DNA of 64,000 bases from an uncultured Ruegeria sp. (lineage in GTDB: Bacteria; Pseudomonadota; Alphaproteobacteria; Rhodobacterales; Rhodobacteraceae). Under the pieces are notes generated by a model, which did no database searches, had not been told where the DNA came from, and saw nothing but the letters and a program-made list of their open reading frames with translations. Each line of letters starts with the position of its first letter. Position 1 is the stretch's first letter. The stretch is taken from contig NZ_CANMFF010000007.1 in the NCBI RefSeq assembly GCF_947497005.1, positions 210,659 to 274,658 on the forward strand, read 5' to 3'. Made by a program: the position numbers and the translations under genes. Positions 29,185 to 37,751 of the stretch are shown here, in pieces.

Positions 29185-30219
29185 TTAGCGCCCGCGCACC
29201 GTGTCGATCATCAACTGTACATTTTCCGGATCCGCATCCGGCGTGATCCCATGCCCAAGATTGAAGATGTGCGGTCCCTTGGAAAACGCCTCAACGATCT
29301 GCCGCGTTTCATCAACCAGCGCCTGCCCGCCCGTCACCATATGAGATGAAGCCAGATTGCCCTGCACGCAGCCATCAACCTGCACATGCTCGGCCGCCCA
29401 GGCAGGCAACACCGAATTGTCCAGCGCCACACAATCCACGTCGGTCTTCTTTGCGAACCCGATATACCCTTCACCTGCTTCACGCGGGAAACCGATTACC
29501 GGGACGCCCGGATGGCGGTCTTTGATGGCCTGAGTGATCACACGGCACGGCTCAAGCGAATACTTAAGGAACGCATCGCCTTTCAGAGAACCGGCCCAAC
29601 TGTCAAAGATCTTGACCACCTCGGCCCCGGCGTCGATTTGCGCAGACAGATACTCAATCGTTGCCGCAGTGATGCGATCCAGAAGCGCCTCGAAAAGGGC
29701 TGTATTGCCTTCACGCAATGCATGAGCTGGTCCCTGATCCGGCGTGCCACGCCCGGCGATCATATAGGTGGCCACTGTCCACGGAGCACCCGCGAATCCG
29801 ATCAAAGTGGTCTCCGATGGCAATTCCCGCGACAAAATACGCACAGTTTCATAGACGGGCGACAATGTCTCATGAATTGCGTCAACCTGTTTCAAGGCTT
29901 CAAACTCGGATTGCTGCGTAATGGTCGAAAGCCGCGGGCCTTCGCCGGTCACAAACCAAAGATCCGCCCCCAACGCCTGCGGAATCAGCAAGATATCGGC
30001 AAACAGGATCGCGGCATCAAACCCATAGCGCCGGATCGGCTGCAACGTCACTTCTGCCGCCAGTTCCGGATTATAGCACAGCGACAGGAAATCCCCGGCT
30101 TGGGCACGAGTGGCCCGGTACTCCGGCAGATACCGGCCCGCCTGACGCATCATCCAGATCGGCGGCACATCCTGTACCTCACCCGCCAGCGCACGCAGCA
30201 GTTTCTTTGTCTCGGCCAT
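29185..30219 (-). CDS. hemE: Uroporphyrinogen decarboxylase
   Basis: Decarboxylates the four acetate side chains of uroporphyrinogen III to give coproporphyrinogen III in heme and bacteriochlorophyll synthesis. It has 344 residues from [15 protein letters not shown] (start at 30219; an ATG five codons earlier is possible). Motifs: [17 protein letters not shown] near the N-terminus (substrate-binding Arg), [29 protein letters not shown] and [16 protein letters not shown]. It is divergent from hemC with about 105 bases between starts, a common Rhodobacteraceae arrangement. Confidence 0.97.
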   Translation of the reverse strand: MAETKKLLRALAGEVQDVPPIWMMRQAGRYLPEYRATRAQAGDFLSLCYNPELAAEVTLQPIRRYGFDAAILFADILLIPQALGADLWFVTGEGPRLSTITQQSEFEALKQVDAIHETLSPVYETVRILSRELPSETTLIGFAGAPWTVATYMIAGRGTPDQGPAHALREGNTALFEALLDRITAATIEYLSAQIDAGAEVVKIFDSWAGSLKGDAFLKYSLEPCRVITQAIKDRHPGVPVIGFPREAGEGYIGFAKKTDVDCVALDNSVLPAWAAEHVQVDGCVQGNLASSHMVTGGQALVDETRQIVEAFSKGPHIFNLGHGITPDADPENVQLMIDTVRGR

Positions 30220-30325
30220 ATTCGCCCCCAGCATTCCGGTTTTGGCAACGGGTCGTCCTTCGGCGGCAATTTGTCAAGCTCAGCCCCCATTGTCAGGGCA
30301 ATGTGACGCGACTAAAGCTGTGCAC

Positions 30326-31291
30326 ATGACTTTGAACCTGCCCACCCCCGCATCGCCCCTTAAAATCGGCACCCGTGGTTCGCCACTGGCTCTGGCTCAG
30401 GCCTATGAAACGCGCCAGCGCCTGAGTGATGCTTTTGATCTGCCGCAGGATGCGTTCGAAATCGTAGTGATCAAGACGACCGGCGATAATCGCGCCATGA
30501 TCGATGCGGATCGTCCGCTGAAGGAAATTGGCAACAAGGGCCTGTTCACCAAAGAAATCGAAGAGGCGATGCTGCGTGCCGAGATCGACATCGCGGTGCA
30601 TTCAACAAAGGACATGCCCGTAGAACAACCCGAAGGGCTGGTTCTGGACACGTTCCTGCCGCGCGAAGACGTACGTGACGCTTTTATCTCTCCGCGGCTG
30701 GGCTCGATCCACGACCTGCCAGAAGGGGCTGTGGTAGGCACCTCGTCTTTGCGGCGGCGCGCGCAGCTGTTAAGCCGGCGACCCGATCTGGAAGTGGTCG
30801 AGTTTCGCGGCAATGTGCAGACACGGCTGAAAAAGCTGGAAGACGGGGTTGCGGATTGCACCTTTCTTGCGATGGCGGGTATTCGCCGTCTGGGGATGGA
30901 TGACATTCCGGCCAGTGCCATCTCGCCCGACGACATGCTGCCTGCAATCGCGCAGGGCACCATCGGTATCGAACGACGTGGCGACGACATGCGCGCAGCG
31001 GAAATGCTTGAAGCGATCCATCACATGGAAACCGGTCAGCGCCTGTCCACGGAACGCACCCTGTTGGCTGCGCTGGACGGATCATGCGAAACGCCGATTG
31101 CAGGTCTGGCAGAGTTGGGCGGTACCTCTCTCAGACTGCGTGGCGAGGTTCTGCGCCCTGACGGGACAGAAACTGCACGCGGTGATATGACCGGGACTGT
31201 CGAAGATGGGCCTGAGATGGCGCGCGTGATGGCAGCAGAACTGCTGGAACAAGCAGGCCCTGACCTATTCGATTGGAAAAATTCAAAATAA
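30326..31291 (+). CDS. hemC: Hydroxymethylbilane synthase (porphobilinogen deaminase)
   Basis: Polymerises four porphobilinogens to hydroxymethylbilane in tetrapyrrole synthesis. It has 321 residues from the ATG at 30326 (TLNLPTPASPLKIGTRGSPLALAQA). The family signatures KIGTRGSPLALAQ, GLFTKEIEEAML, VHSTKDMP, SLRRRAQLL and ALDGSCETPIAGLA are all present. The Cys in the last binds the dipyrromethane cofactor. The frame is open upstream of 30326 but the extension is not conserved-looking. A long inverted repeat and a terminator follow the gene. Confidence 0.97.
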   Translation: MTLNLPTPASPLKIGTRGSPLALAQAYETRQRLSDAFDLPQDAFEIVVIKTTGDNRAMIDADRPLKEIGNKGLFTKEIEEAMLRAEIDIAVHSTKDMPVEQPEGLVLDTFLPREDVRDAFISPRLGSIHDLPEGAVVGTSSLRRRAQLLSRRPDLEVVEFRGNVQTRLKKLEDGVADCTFLAMAGIRRLGMDDIPASAISPDDMLPAIAQGTIGIERRGDDMRAAEMLEAIHHMETGQRLSTERTLLAALDGSCETPIAGLAELGGTSLRLRGEVLRPDGTETARGDMTGTVEDGPEMARVMAAELLEQAGPDLFDWKNSK

Positions 31292-31360
31292 ATTTGCTCA
31301 GTGTGAACTCGGTCACTGAAGATAGTCCTTCAGTCAGGCATTAAAATGACATACCGAAGA

Positions 31361-31453
31361 GGAAGTCGGGTCAGTCTCGAAAGTATCGAAAAGTTTTCAG
31401 ATTGCCGGTGTTTTAATAAGTATTCGAGGGGGCGAGACTGACCCCCGACTTCC
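31361..31453. ncRNA. Candidate structured RNA: 19-bp inverted repeat enclosing 53 bases
   Basis: Left arm GGAAGTCGGGTCAGTCTCG (31361-31379) pairs with the right arm at 31433-31453, whose complement is identical except for two extra G. The enclosed 53 bases are AT-rich. It lies between hemC and the aminotransferase gene, immediately before a strong terminator. It could be the body of a small RNA, a 3'-UTR structure of hemC, or the arms of a tiny mobile element. No known RNA family is recognised. Confidence 0.4.
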
Positions 31454-31461
31454 AAAGGTAG

Positions 31462-31500
31462 CGGGTCGCTGTTGGCTTCAACAGCGACCCGTTTACCTTT
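31462..31500 (+). terminator. Strong hairpin terminator after the hemC region
   Basis: A perfect 13-bp stem, CGGGTCGCTGTTG and CAACAGCGACCCG, with loop GCTT, followed on the + strand by TTTACCTTTCCTTT. It ends transcription of hemC or of the structured element before it. The leftward seven-gene operon also ends just to its right (stop at 31515), so it may serve both directions. Confidence 0.75.
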
Positions 31501-31514
31501 CCTTTAAGCCGCAC

Positions 31515-32786
31515 TCAGGAAATCGCGGCAACAGCGTAGTGTACGGCCTCTCTGGTTTGCTCCAAATCCGCATCGGTCACCGCTAGCGAGGGGTACAATT
31601 TACCCGGAGCTTTGAATATCCCATGCGCCCGCAACGCTGCATTGTACGTGGTGTTGCGTTGCGGATCATCGTGATTTGCACTGCGATAATCCCGGCAATC
31701 GGCCTCGGTAAAGTAAAGGTCGAACAAGGTCTCATCGCCGCAGATACGATGGGCAATACCCGCGTCATTTAACGCATCCGCCTGCATCAGCTGCAGCTGC
31801 TTTCCAGTTGCGCGCAGATGTTCATAGGTGCCTTCGCGCCGTAGAATCTCCATCGTCTTCAACCCGGCGGCCGAGGCAACGGGGTTGCCCGACAAAGTGC
31901 CCAACTGCATCAGCCAGCCTTCTTCGCCAACTTCCGATTTGTCGAAATGCTTCATGATCTCGGCGCTGGCGCCCAAAGCGGCCAAAGGGAAGCCGCCACC
32001 GGTGATTTTGCCCATGGTGCTGATATCCGGGGTCACGCCATATCGTTCCTGCGCCCCGCCATAGGCCAATCGGAAGCCAGTGACGATCTCGTCGAAAATC
32101 AGCAGAACACCGTGTTTGTCACACAAGTCCCGCAACCCTTGCAGGTATCCCGGCACAGGTGGGATAATCCGCTGCAGAGGTTCAACCATAATCGCAGCGA
32201 CATCATCGTGTTCATCCAATAGCGCAGCCACAGCTTCAAGATCATTGAAGGGCGCGATCAGCATCTGCTCGGCCACACTTTCGGGAATTCCCGCGCTGTC
32301 GGGCACCGCCTGAGGGAAGTTGACCCGGCGGCTGGGGGCAAGGCTCATCTGCGCCTCAGCGCTCATACCGTGGTATCCGCCCTCGAATTTGAGGATCTTG
32401 TTGCGCCCAGTGTAAGCGCGCGCCAGCCGGAGCGCATACATATCTGCCTCACCGCCGGAGGCAACAAATCGTACCTTTTCGCAGCAGGGAACGGCCTCAA
32501 TTATTGCCTCGGCCAGTTCGATACCTTTGCTGTTGTTTGCAAAGAACGTCATGCCCTTGGGCAGTTGTTCCAGAACCGCTTCCATCACTTCGGGGTGGCC
32601 ATGGCCCAGCAGCATCGGACCGGACCCGATCAGGTAGTCGATATATTCGTTCCCGTCTTCGTCCCAGACACGGCTGCCCTCGCCACGGGCGATGATGATG
32701 CCCGGATCGAAATTGCCAAAACCGCCGGCAGGCAGAACTTCGTTTGCGCGTGCTATCCACTCGGACTGCGTTTGGATCTTCAGCAT
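31515..32786 (-). CDS. Class III PLP aminotransferase (glutamate-1-semialdehyde aminomutase-like)
   Basis: A 423-residue PLP enzyme. It shows FDPGIIIARGEGSRVWDEDGNEYIDYLIGSGPMLLGHGHPEV, the VRFVASGGEADMYALRLARAYTGR cofactor region, LLIFDEIVTGFRLAYGG, and the PLP-lysine site STMGKITGGGFPLAALG. Family neighbours are HemL and omega-aminotransferases. As last gene of an osmolyte-type catabolic operon it is probably a catabolic aminotransferase rather than the heme enzyme (inference). The start at 32786 lies one base after the upstream gene's stop; an earlier in-frame ATG would lie inside that gene. Confidence 0.85.
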   Translation of the reverse strand: MLKIQTQSEWIARANEVLPAGGFGNFDPGIIIARGEGSRVWDEDGNEYIDYLIGSGPMLLGHGHPEVMEAVLEQLPKGMTFFANNSKGIELAEAIIEAVPCCEKVRFVASGGEADMYALRLARAYTGRNKILKFEGGYHGMSAEAQMSLAPSRRVNFPQAVPDSAGIPESVAEQMLIAPFNDLEAVAALLDEHDDVAAIMVEPLQRIIPPVPGYLQGLRDLCDKHGVLLIFDEIVTGFRLAYGGAQERYGVTPDISTMGKITGGGFPLAALGASAEIMKHFDKSEVGEEGWLMQLGTLSGNPVASAAGLKTMEILRREGTYEHLRATGKQLQLMQADALNDAGIAHRICGDETLFDLYFTEADCRDYRSANHDDPQRNTTYNAALRAHGIFKAPGKLYPSLAVTDADLEQTREAVHYAVAAIS

Positions 32787-32787
32787 C

Positions 32788-33891
32788 TCAATCAATCTCC
32801 AAAATCGGGGAGCCAAGAATTTCGAGGTCAGGTGCAACACCTAAACCCGGACGCTCGGGCGGTGCAATCCGACCATTTTCACGGTTTGGTGCGTCGGGAC
32901 ACAAGCGCGGAGCAACATAAGAGGACAGATCGCAGGTGTTCATCAGCGATCCATGCGGGGTTGAAGCCGCAAAATGTAGCGAGGCCGCCGTCACGATATC
33001 CGAACCCCATGTGCATTCTGCGCAAATCTCGGCACCCAGTTGCACGGTCAGATCACGCGCACGCCGCATCGCCGACAGGCCGCCAAATTTCGACAGTTTC
33101 AGTGCAACCGCGTCCATGCATCCCAGCTCATGCGCCCGCATCAGCGAGGCAAGGTCATATGCATTTTCGTCGATCTTCATAGGCAGGCCCGTGGCCTGAC
33201 GGACAGCGGCGCAGTCCTCCAACGTTTTACAGGGCTGTTCCAGCATCACATCCAGATGCGCCACCGCACGCCCCGTCCGGGTTGCCTGCAGGCGCGACGC
33301 CCCACAATTCCAGTCGCCATACACCAGCGACCCCGGCCCTACAGCCTCGCGTACTTTGATCAGCCGCTCGGCATCTGCCTGCCAATCGGCCTCGGCACCC
33401 AGCTTGACCTGGAACTGGCGGATACCGGTTTGAAAGGCGGTCTTTGCGATGCGTGCCATCTCGTCCGGCGCAATGCATGTGATCGAATGATAGAGCGGCA
33501 TATCCGCCCGCGTTCTACCACCCAGCAACGCATAGACCGGCAACCCTGCCGCGTGGCCAAACAGATCCCACAACGCAATATCAACAATCGATTTCGCGTA
33601 TCGATGTCCTTGCAGAAATCCATCCAGCTTGCGCATGGGTGCATCTACACCGAAAGGCGACATTCCAAGGATCTCAGGACCCATTTCAGCAACGGCGCCC
33701 GGAACACCATCCGCATAGGCGGGCAGGTAATGCGGGATCGGGCAGACCTCACCCCAGCCATTTAGGCCGGTGTCTGTGTCAAAGCAAAGGATATGAGATT
33801 TCACAGTCGCGCAGGTCTTGCCTTCGGCCATGTGATAGGTCTCATGACTGGTCAGATCGACAGACCACAGCGTTATCTTGTTAATCTTCAA
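32788..33891 (-). CDS. Enolase-superfamily epimerase/racemase (MLE subgroup), paralogue 1
   Basis: A 367-residue mandelate racemase/muconate lactonizing enzyme-type protein. The N-terminal capping domain is about 1-125. The barrel shows the general base region RQFQVKLGAEADW, metal ligands in VYGDWNCG, MLEQPCKT and MKIDENAYD, and the second Lys in ALKLSKFGGLSAMRRARD. A Lys on each side of the barrel fits 1,1-proton-transfer epimerases such as 4-hydroxyproline betaine 2-epimerase (HpbD); substrate assignment is inference. It is third of three tandem paralogues and overlaps the next one by four bases (ATGA). Confidence 0.85.
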   Translation of the reverse strand: MKINKITLWSVDLTSHETYHMAEGKTCATVKSHILCFDTDTGLNGWGEVCPIPHYLPAYADGVPGAVAEMGPEILGMSPFGVDAPMRKLDGFLQGHRYAKSIVDIALWDLFGHAAGLPVYALLGGRTRADMPLYHSITCIAPDEMARIAKTAFQTGIRQFQVKLGAEADWQADAERLIKVREAVGPGSLVYGDWNCGASRLQATRTGRAVAHLDVMLEQPCKTLEDCAAVRQATGLPMKIDENAYDLASLMRAHELGCMDAVALKLSKFGGLSAMRRARDLTVQLGAEICAECTWGSDIVTAASLHFAASTPHGSLMNTCDLSSYVAPRLCPDAPNRENGRIAPPERPGLGVAPDLEILGSPILEID

Positions 33892-34994
33892 GTATATTCT
33901 CCCACTGGATTACCCAATGTGTTTTCGTCCGGGTGCACGCCAAGCCCCGGTGCGTCGGGCAGATGCAAGTTGCCATCGATATTGCGAGGCCCGCGGCCAC
34001 CCGCAATATCGACCGTAATCATGTCCTGACAGGACCAAACAGCATGGCAATTGTCATCCGGGACGGTCGCGGCCAGATGCAGTGCTTCGGTATCGGCCAG
34101 AACCGTTCCGCCTGTGGCCATCACGAACATGTCGATCCCATGGGCCAGCGCGATATCCCGCATCCGCGCGGCCTTGGTCAGCCCACCAACGCGGTTCAGC
34201 TTGATCCCGAAAATCTGGGCCAGACCATCGCGGGCAATCCGGGCGGCATCCTGCAAGGTCACAAGGCTCTCATCCACGGAAACAGGCGACGCATGAAGCC
34301 CCGAGATGGCCGCGATATCATCCAGCGTCTCACAGGGTTGCTCAAACATAACGTTCAGGTCTTCGCAGGCGCTCATCACGCGCAAAGCCTGTTGACGCGT
34401 CCAGCCGCGATTAACGTCATAGAGAACGATTTCTCCGGGTTGCCGGATGCTTTCCACATCCCGCACACGGGCAATGTCCCGTTCAACATCACCGCCGATT
34501 TTCACGGAATGGGCGATATAGCCGCGCTTGCGATAGCGTTCCATGACCTCGCGCGTTTCACCGACGGTTTTCGCCCCGACCGACGACGCAATCGGGCGTG
34601 GTGTCCGCGATCCGCCGCCCATCAGGTCGGCGATCGGCAGGCCCGCTGCCTGACCTGCAATATCCCAGCAAGCCATATCGATGGGACTTTTGGCATAAAG
34701 ATGTCCGGGCAAGGCAAGATCCATCGCCCGTTCCACATCCAGAACCCGACGCGGATCGAGGCCGAGGATGAAGGGTGCCATCGTTTCGATCCCGGCCCGG
34801 ATGCCCGGCCCATGAGCAGGCACATAGGTGTGCCCCCAAGGCGTGCCCTCGCCCCAACCAATCAGACCCGTATCGGTTTCAAGCTTGACCAGCGTCGCAT
34901 CCAGCGTTTCGAATTTCAATCGACCGCCGGACAGCCAATAAGGATGCTCAAGCGGCAGATCGACCTGATAAACAGTAATGGATTTGATTTTCAT
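33888..34994 (-). CDS. Enolase-superfamily epimerase/racemase (MLE subgroup), paralogue 2
   Basis: A 368-residue paralogue of the flanking enzymes. Capping-domain phrase PHWLSGGRLKFETL-like sits near the N-terminus. Barrel motifs are AHSVKIGGDVERD (first Lys), LYDVNRGWTRQQ, VMFEQPCETLDD, PVSVDESLVTLQD and FGIKLNRVGGLTKAARMRD (second Lys). All metal ligands and both Lys are present, so it should be active. The capping loops differ clearly from paralogues 1 and 3, suggesting a different side-chain specificity. Coupled by 4-base overlaps on both sides. Confidence 0.85.
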   Translation of the reverse strand: MKIKSITVYQVDLPLEHPYWLSGGRLKFETLDATLVKLETDTGLIGWGEGTPWGHTYVPAHGPGIRAGIETMAPFILGLDPRRVLDVERAMDLALPGHLYAKSPIDMACWDIAGQAAGLPIADLMGGGSRTPRPIASSVGAKTVGETREVMERYRKRGYIAHSVKIGGDVERDIARVRDVESIRQPGEIVLYDVNRGWTRQQALRVMSACEDLNVMFEQPCETLDDIAAISGLHASPVSVDESLVTLQDAARIARDGLAQIFGIKLNRVGGLTKAARMRDIALAHGIDMFVMATGGTVLADTEALHLAATVPDDNCHAVWSCQDMITVDIAGGRGPRNIDGNLHLPDAPGLGVHPDENTLGNPVGEYT

Positions 34995-36097
34995 AAAGTA
35001 TACTCCGCCACTGGTGCACCGAGGCTCTCGAATTCGGGGGTTACACCCAATCCCGGCGCATCGGTTGCATAGAGCTTTCCGTCTTCTGCAACGGGGCCGC
35101 CGATGCCGGTAGATCGCGTGTTGTAGTTCATCAGATCCGTCGTGTTCTGAAGATACTCGGAAGGCGTCGATGCCGCGAAATGGGCCACAACCGAAGAGGT
35201 GATCTCTCCGCCCCAGGTGTCTTCGCTGACCACGGGAAAGCGGTTGTCGATCAGGTAATCACGCACCCGTCGTGCCTTGCTGATGCCGCCGAGGTTTGAG
35301 ACCTTTAGACAGCAGATCTCAGCCCCACGGTCCGCGACGATACGCTGGGCCATATGGATGCCGGTGAGACATTCATCCAGCTTCATTGGCTGCTCAGCAA
35401 CCCGGCGCACCTGTTGGCATTCTTCATAGGTGCGGCAGGGTTGTTCCAGAATGAAGTCCAGATCACGCGTCTCGCGCGCCACGCGGATTGCATTGTCCAC
35501 GCGCCAGCCCTGATTTGCATCGGCCATGGCTTTCTCGCCCGGTTTCAACAGGGGCACAGTGGTGTGTATCCGGTCAATGTCGCTGGTCCAGTCGCCGCCC
35601 ACCTTAATCTGAAACTGCCGATAACCCTGCTCCCGGTAGCGATCCATCTCGGCCACCGTCTCGGCCACCGATTTTTGCGGCGCGACCCGGTACATCGGCG
35701 CACCGTCGGTCAACTTGCCGCCCAGAAGCATCCAGACCGGCTGATCGCAGGCCTGCCCCAGTATATCCCAACACGCCGCATCGTACGGGGCCTTGGCATA
35801 GCCATGCCCCTGCACCAGATGGTCCATCAGATGCTCGATACGCCCCACCTGCCGCGGGTCTTCGCCCAGTAGATTCGGAGCGACCAGCCGCCCCAGTGCA
35901 GCGACACCTTCGGAATGGGCCACCATGTAGTTCTCACCACAGGGTGTGAATTCTCCACACCCCTGCAGACCCGCATCAGTGTCGATCACCACAACCGAGG
36001 CTATGGCTGTTTCAATCGCATTTCCCGCGCCCCAGACATAGGTACCGCCCACATAGGGCAGCCCGGTCCGGAAAATTCGGATGCGGGTGATTTTCAT
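34991..36097 (-). CDS. Enolase-superfamily epimerase/racemase (MLE subgroup), paralogue 3
   Basis: A 368-residue enzyme from the ATG at 36097, which overlaps the stop of the DddQ-like gene (ATGA); a longer frame upstream is inside that gene. Barrel motifs: [55 protein letters not shown] and [18 protein letters not shown]. Metal ligands and the two Lys are intact. It is first of the three tandem paralogues in transcription order. Confidence 0.85.
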   Translation of the reverse strand: MKITRIRIFRTGLPYVGGTYVWGAGNAIETAIASVVVIDTDAGLQGCGEFTPCGENYMVAHSEGVAALGRLVAPNLLGEDPRQVGRIEHLMDHLVQGHGYAKAPYDAACWDILGQACDQPVWMLLGGKLTDGAPMYRVAPQKSVAETVAEMDRYREQGYRQFQIKVGGDWTSDIDRIHTTVPLLKPGEKAMADANQGWRVDNAIRVARETRDLDFILEQPCRTYEECQQVRRVAEQPMKLDECLTGIHMAQRIVADRGAEICCLKVSNLGGISKARRVRDYLIDNRFPVVSEDTWGGEITSSVVAHFAASTPSEYLQNTTDLMNYNTRSTGIGGPVAEDGKLYATDAPGLGVTPEFESLGAPVAEYTL

Positions 36098-36672
36098 GCG
36101 ACATCCATCATAGGCAGATCGCCCATCCCTTCGCCGCGCCAAAGGACATAGGTCAGGATCGGTTGATCTGTCGTGATCATGGCGTGACTTTGCCAGCTTA
36201 TGTGCTGCCGCGTCAGGTTCGGGCCAACAAATGTTTCGTCTTCATCGCTCCGAAAAACAGCACCGCCTGCCAGGATCAGATACAGCTCTTCTGCCTGATG
36301 GCTATGCCAGTCATAGTCCAGGCCAGCGCCCCAGTACCCCACGTAGCCGCGCAACTGGGCCGAGTGAAAATGCCCGGTCGGACCGAACAATTCGTAGTAT
36401 CCATACCGGTTCAGAAAATCCGCGCCGACTTCCTCTTCGGTATAGGTGTGTTTCCAGTGGGCTTGATGCGCGGTCGCCTTGATCGCCGCGATCAGATCGC
36501 GGGTTCGTTCCCCGCCGTCGAGGTTAAAGTCGCGCACTAAATCGGTCGCCGGCACGGGTGCAGGCCGCAGACCAGTGGCTGCCAAATCATCCGGCCATGG
36601 CGCAAACCCCTTCAGTCCCGGATGCGCTTGGTGCACTTGGCGGGCGGCCTCGAGAACGTCATCCAGCGTCAT
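36094..36672 (-). CDS. dddQ: DddQ-type cupin (putative dimethylsulfoniopropionate lyase)
   Basis: A 192-residue protein. DddQ enzymes cleave DMSP to acrylate and dimethylsulfide using a metal held in a C-terminal cupin. Here residues 110-170 carry the site: Tyr120, His123, His125, Glu129, Tyr131 ([21 protein letters not shown]) and His163 ([10 protein letters not shown]). Spacing and aromatic residues match DddQ rather than generic cupins. The N-terminal helices ([17 protein letters not shown]) also fit. It is embedded by 4-base overlaps between an MDR reductase and the enolase genes. Published Roseobacter dddQ genes are, as I recall, likewise near mandelate-racemase-type genes. An activity on a different betaine is possible. 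Confidence 0.8.
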   Translation of the reverse strand: MTLDDVLEAARQVHQAHPGLKGFAPWPDDLAATGLRPAPVPATDLVRDFNLDGGERTRDLIAAIKATAHQAHWKHTYTEEEVGADFLNRYGYYELFGPTGHFHSAQLRGYVGYWGAGLDYDWHSHQAEELYLILAGGAVFRSDEDETFVGPNLTRQHISWQSHAMITTDQPILTYVLWRGEGMGDLPMMDVA

Positions 36673-37751
36673 GGCACTACCACGATGTTGCCGGTGTGCT
36701 GCTTGGCGATGAAGGCAGATTGCGCTTCACGCAACTCCTCCAGCGGATAGGTCGCAGCAAGCGCCGGTTTGATCTCACCCGCCTCGATATATTTCACAAG
36801 GCTCTGCATCACCTGCGGGTCAATCACGGTCGAACCGGTAAAGGTCAGGTCGCGCAGGTAGAAGGTCCGCAGGTCAAACTCGACCATCGGACCTGCGATG
36901 GCACCGGAACAAGTATAGCGTCCGCCGCGTTCCAGAATGTCGACCAGGTTCGGCCAGTATGGGCCGCCTACCACATCGGCAACCACCGTGATTTTTTCGT
37001 CGCCCAGCGCCGCCCGCAAGTTCTCAGGCGCACGGGTCAAAGTTAGGTCGGGGCCAAGCTCGGCCACGTCGGCGTGTTTGGTCTCTGACGCCATCGCGAC
37101 CACACGTGCGCCACGACGTTTCGCCAATTGGACCAATGCGCCGCCAACGCCACCAGACGCGCCGGGGACCAGCACGGTGTCTTTTTCAGTCACGTTGGCA
37201 CGGGACAGCATTCCTTCGGCGGTCGAGTAAGAGCAGGAGAACGTCGCCAGTTCGGCATCCGACAGATCCGAAGTGATCGGCACCGCATTCACGGCCAGAG
37301 TCGTGGCATATTCCGCGAAACCTCCATCCCGTTCCGACCCAAAATAACCTGTCTTGTTCATATTGCCGGGGTCAGCAGGATCCCGCAGCCAGCCATCCGT
37401 TATGACACGCTCGCCGACGCGGGCGCTGTCAACACCCATGCCAACCGCCACGATGTGTCCGCAGATATCTGCCCCCTGAATGCGCGGGAAGGTGATCGGA
37501 TTGCCGCCCCAGGTGGGGTCTTCTTCGCCCACCTCATCGAACGCGCCACCTGTCGTCGCATCGGTGACCGTTTTTGAATACCAGCCGGACCGCGTATTGA
37601 CGTCGGTATTGTTCAATCCGCAGGCTGCGACCCTGATCAGAACATCTCCGGCCGCAGGTTCGGGGCGCGGCCAGTTTTCGTGCAGAACCATTTGGTCCAA
37701 ACCACCATGGCCCATTGTCACCATCGCTTTCATTGTGTCAGGCAGGTTCAT
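36669..37751 (-). CDS. MDR-family (quinone oxidoreductase/acryloyl-CoA reductase-like) dehydrogenase
   Basis: A 360-residue medium-chain dehydrogenase/reductase. The GroES-like N-terminal domain has [29 protein letters not shown] and [19 protein letters not shown]. The NAD(P) domain has [30 protein letters not shown]. The catalytic-zinc Cys/His pattern of alcohol dehydrogenases is not complete, so a zinc-independent NADPH reductase is likely. Next to a DddQ-like gene it could reduce acrylate-derived intermediates, as AcuI does; this is inference. The ATG at 37751 overlaps the stop of the DMGDH-like gene by one base; the much longer open frame upstream is within that gene. Confidence 0.85.
   Translation of the reverse strand: MNLPDTMKAMVTMGHGGLDQMVLHENWPRPEPAAGDVLIRVAACGLNNTDVNTRSGWYSKTVTDATTGGAFDEVGEEDPTWGGNPITFPRIQGADICGHIVAVGMGVDSARVGERVITDGWLRDPADPGNMNKTGYFGSERDGGFAEYATTLAVNAVPITSDLSDAELATFSCSYSTAEGMLSRANVTEKDTVLVPGASGGVGGALVQLAKRRGARVVAMASETKHADVAELGPDLTLTRAPENLRAALGDEKITVVADVVGGPYWPNLVDILERGGRYTCSGAIAGPMVEFDLRTFYLRDLTFTGSTVIDPQVMQSLVKYIEAGEIKPALAATYPLEELREAQSAFIAKQHTGNIVVVP

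Noticed and set aside
31515..32786. Calling the aminotransferase hemL because it is near hemC and hemE
   Set aside because: It is the last gene of a tightly coupled catabolic operon on the opposite strand from hemC and separated from it by a terminator; similarity is only at family level.
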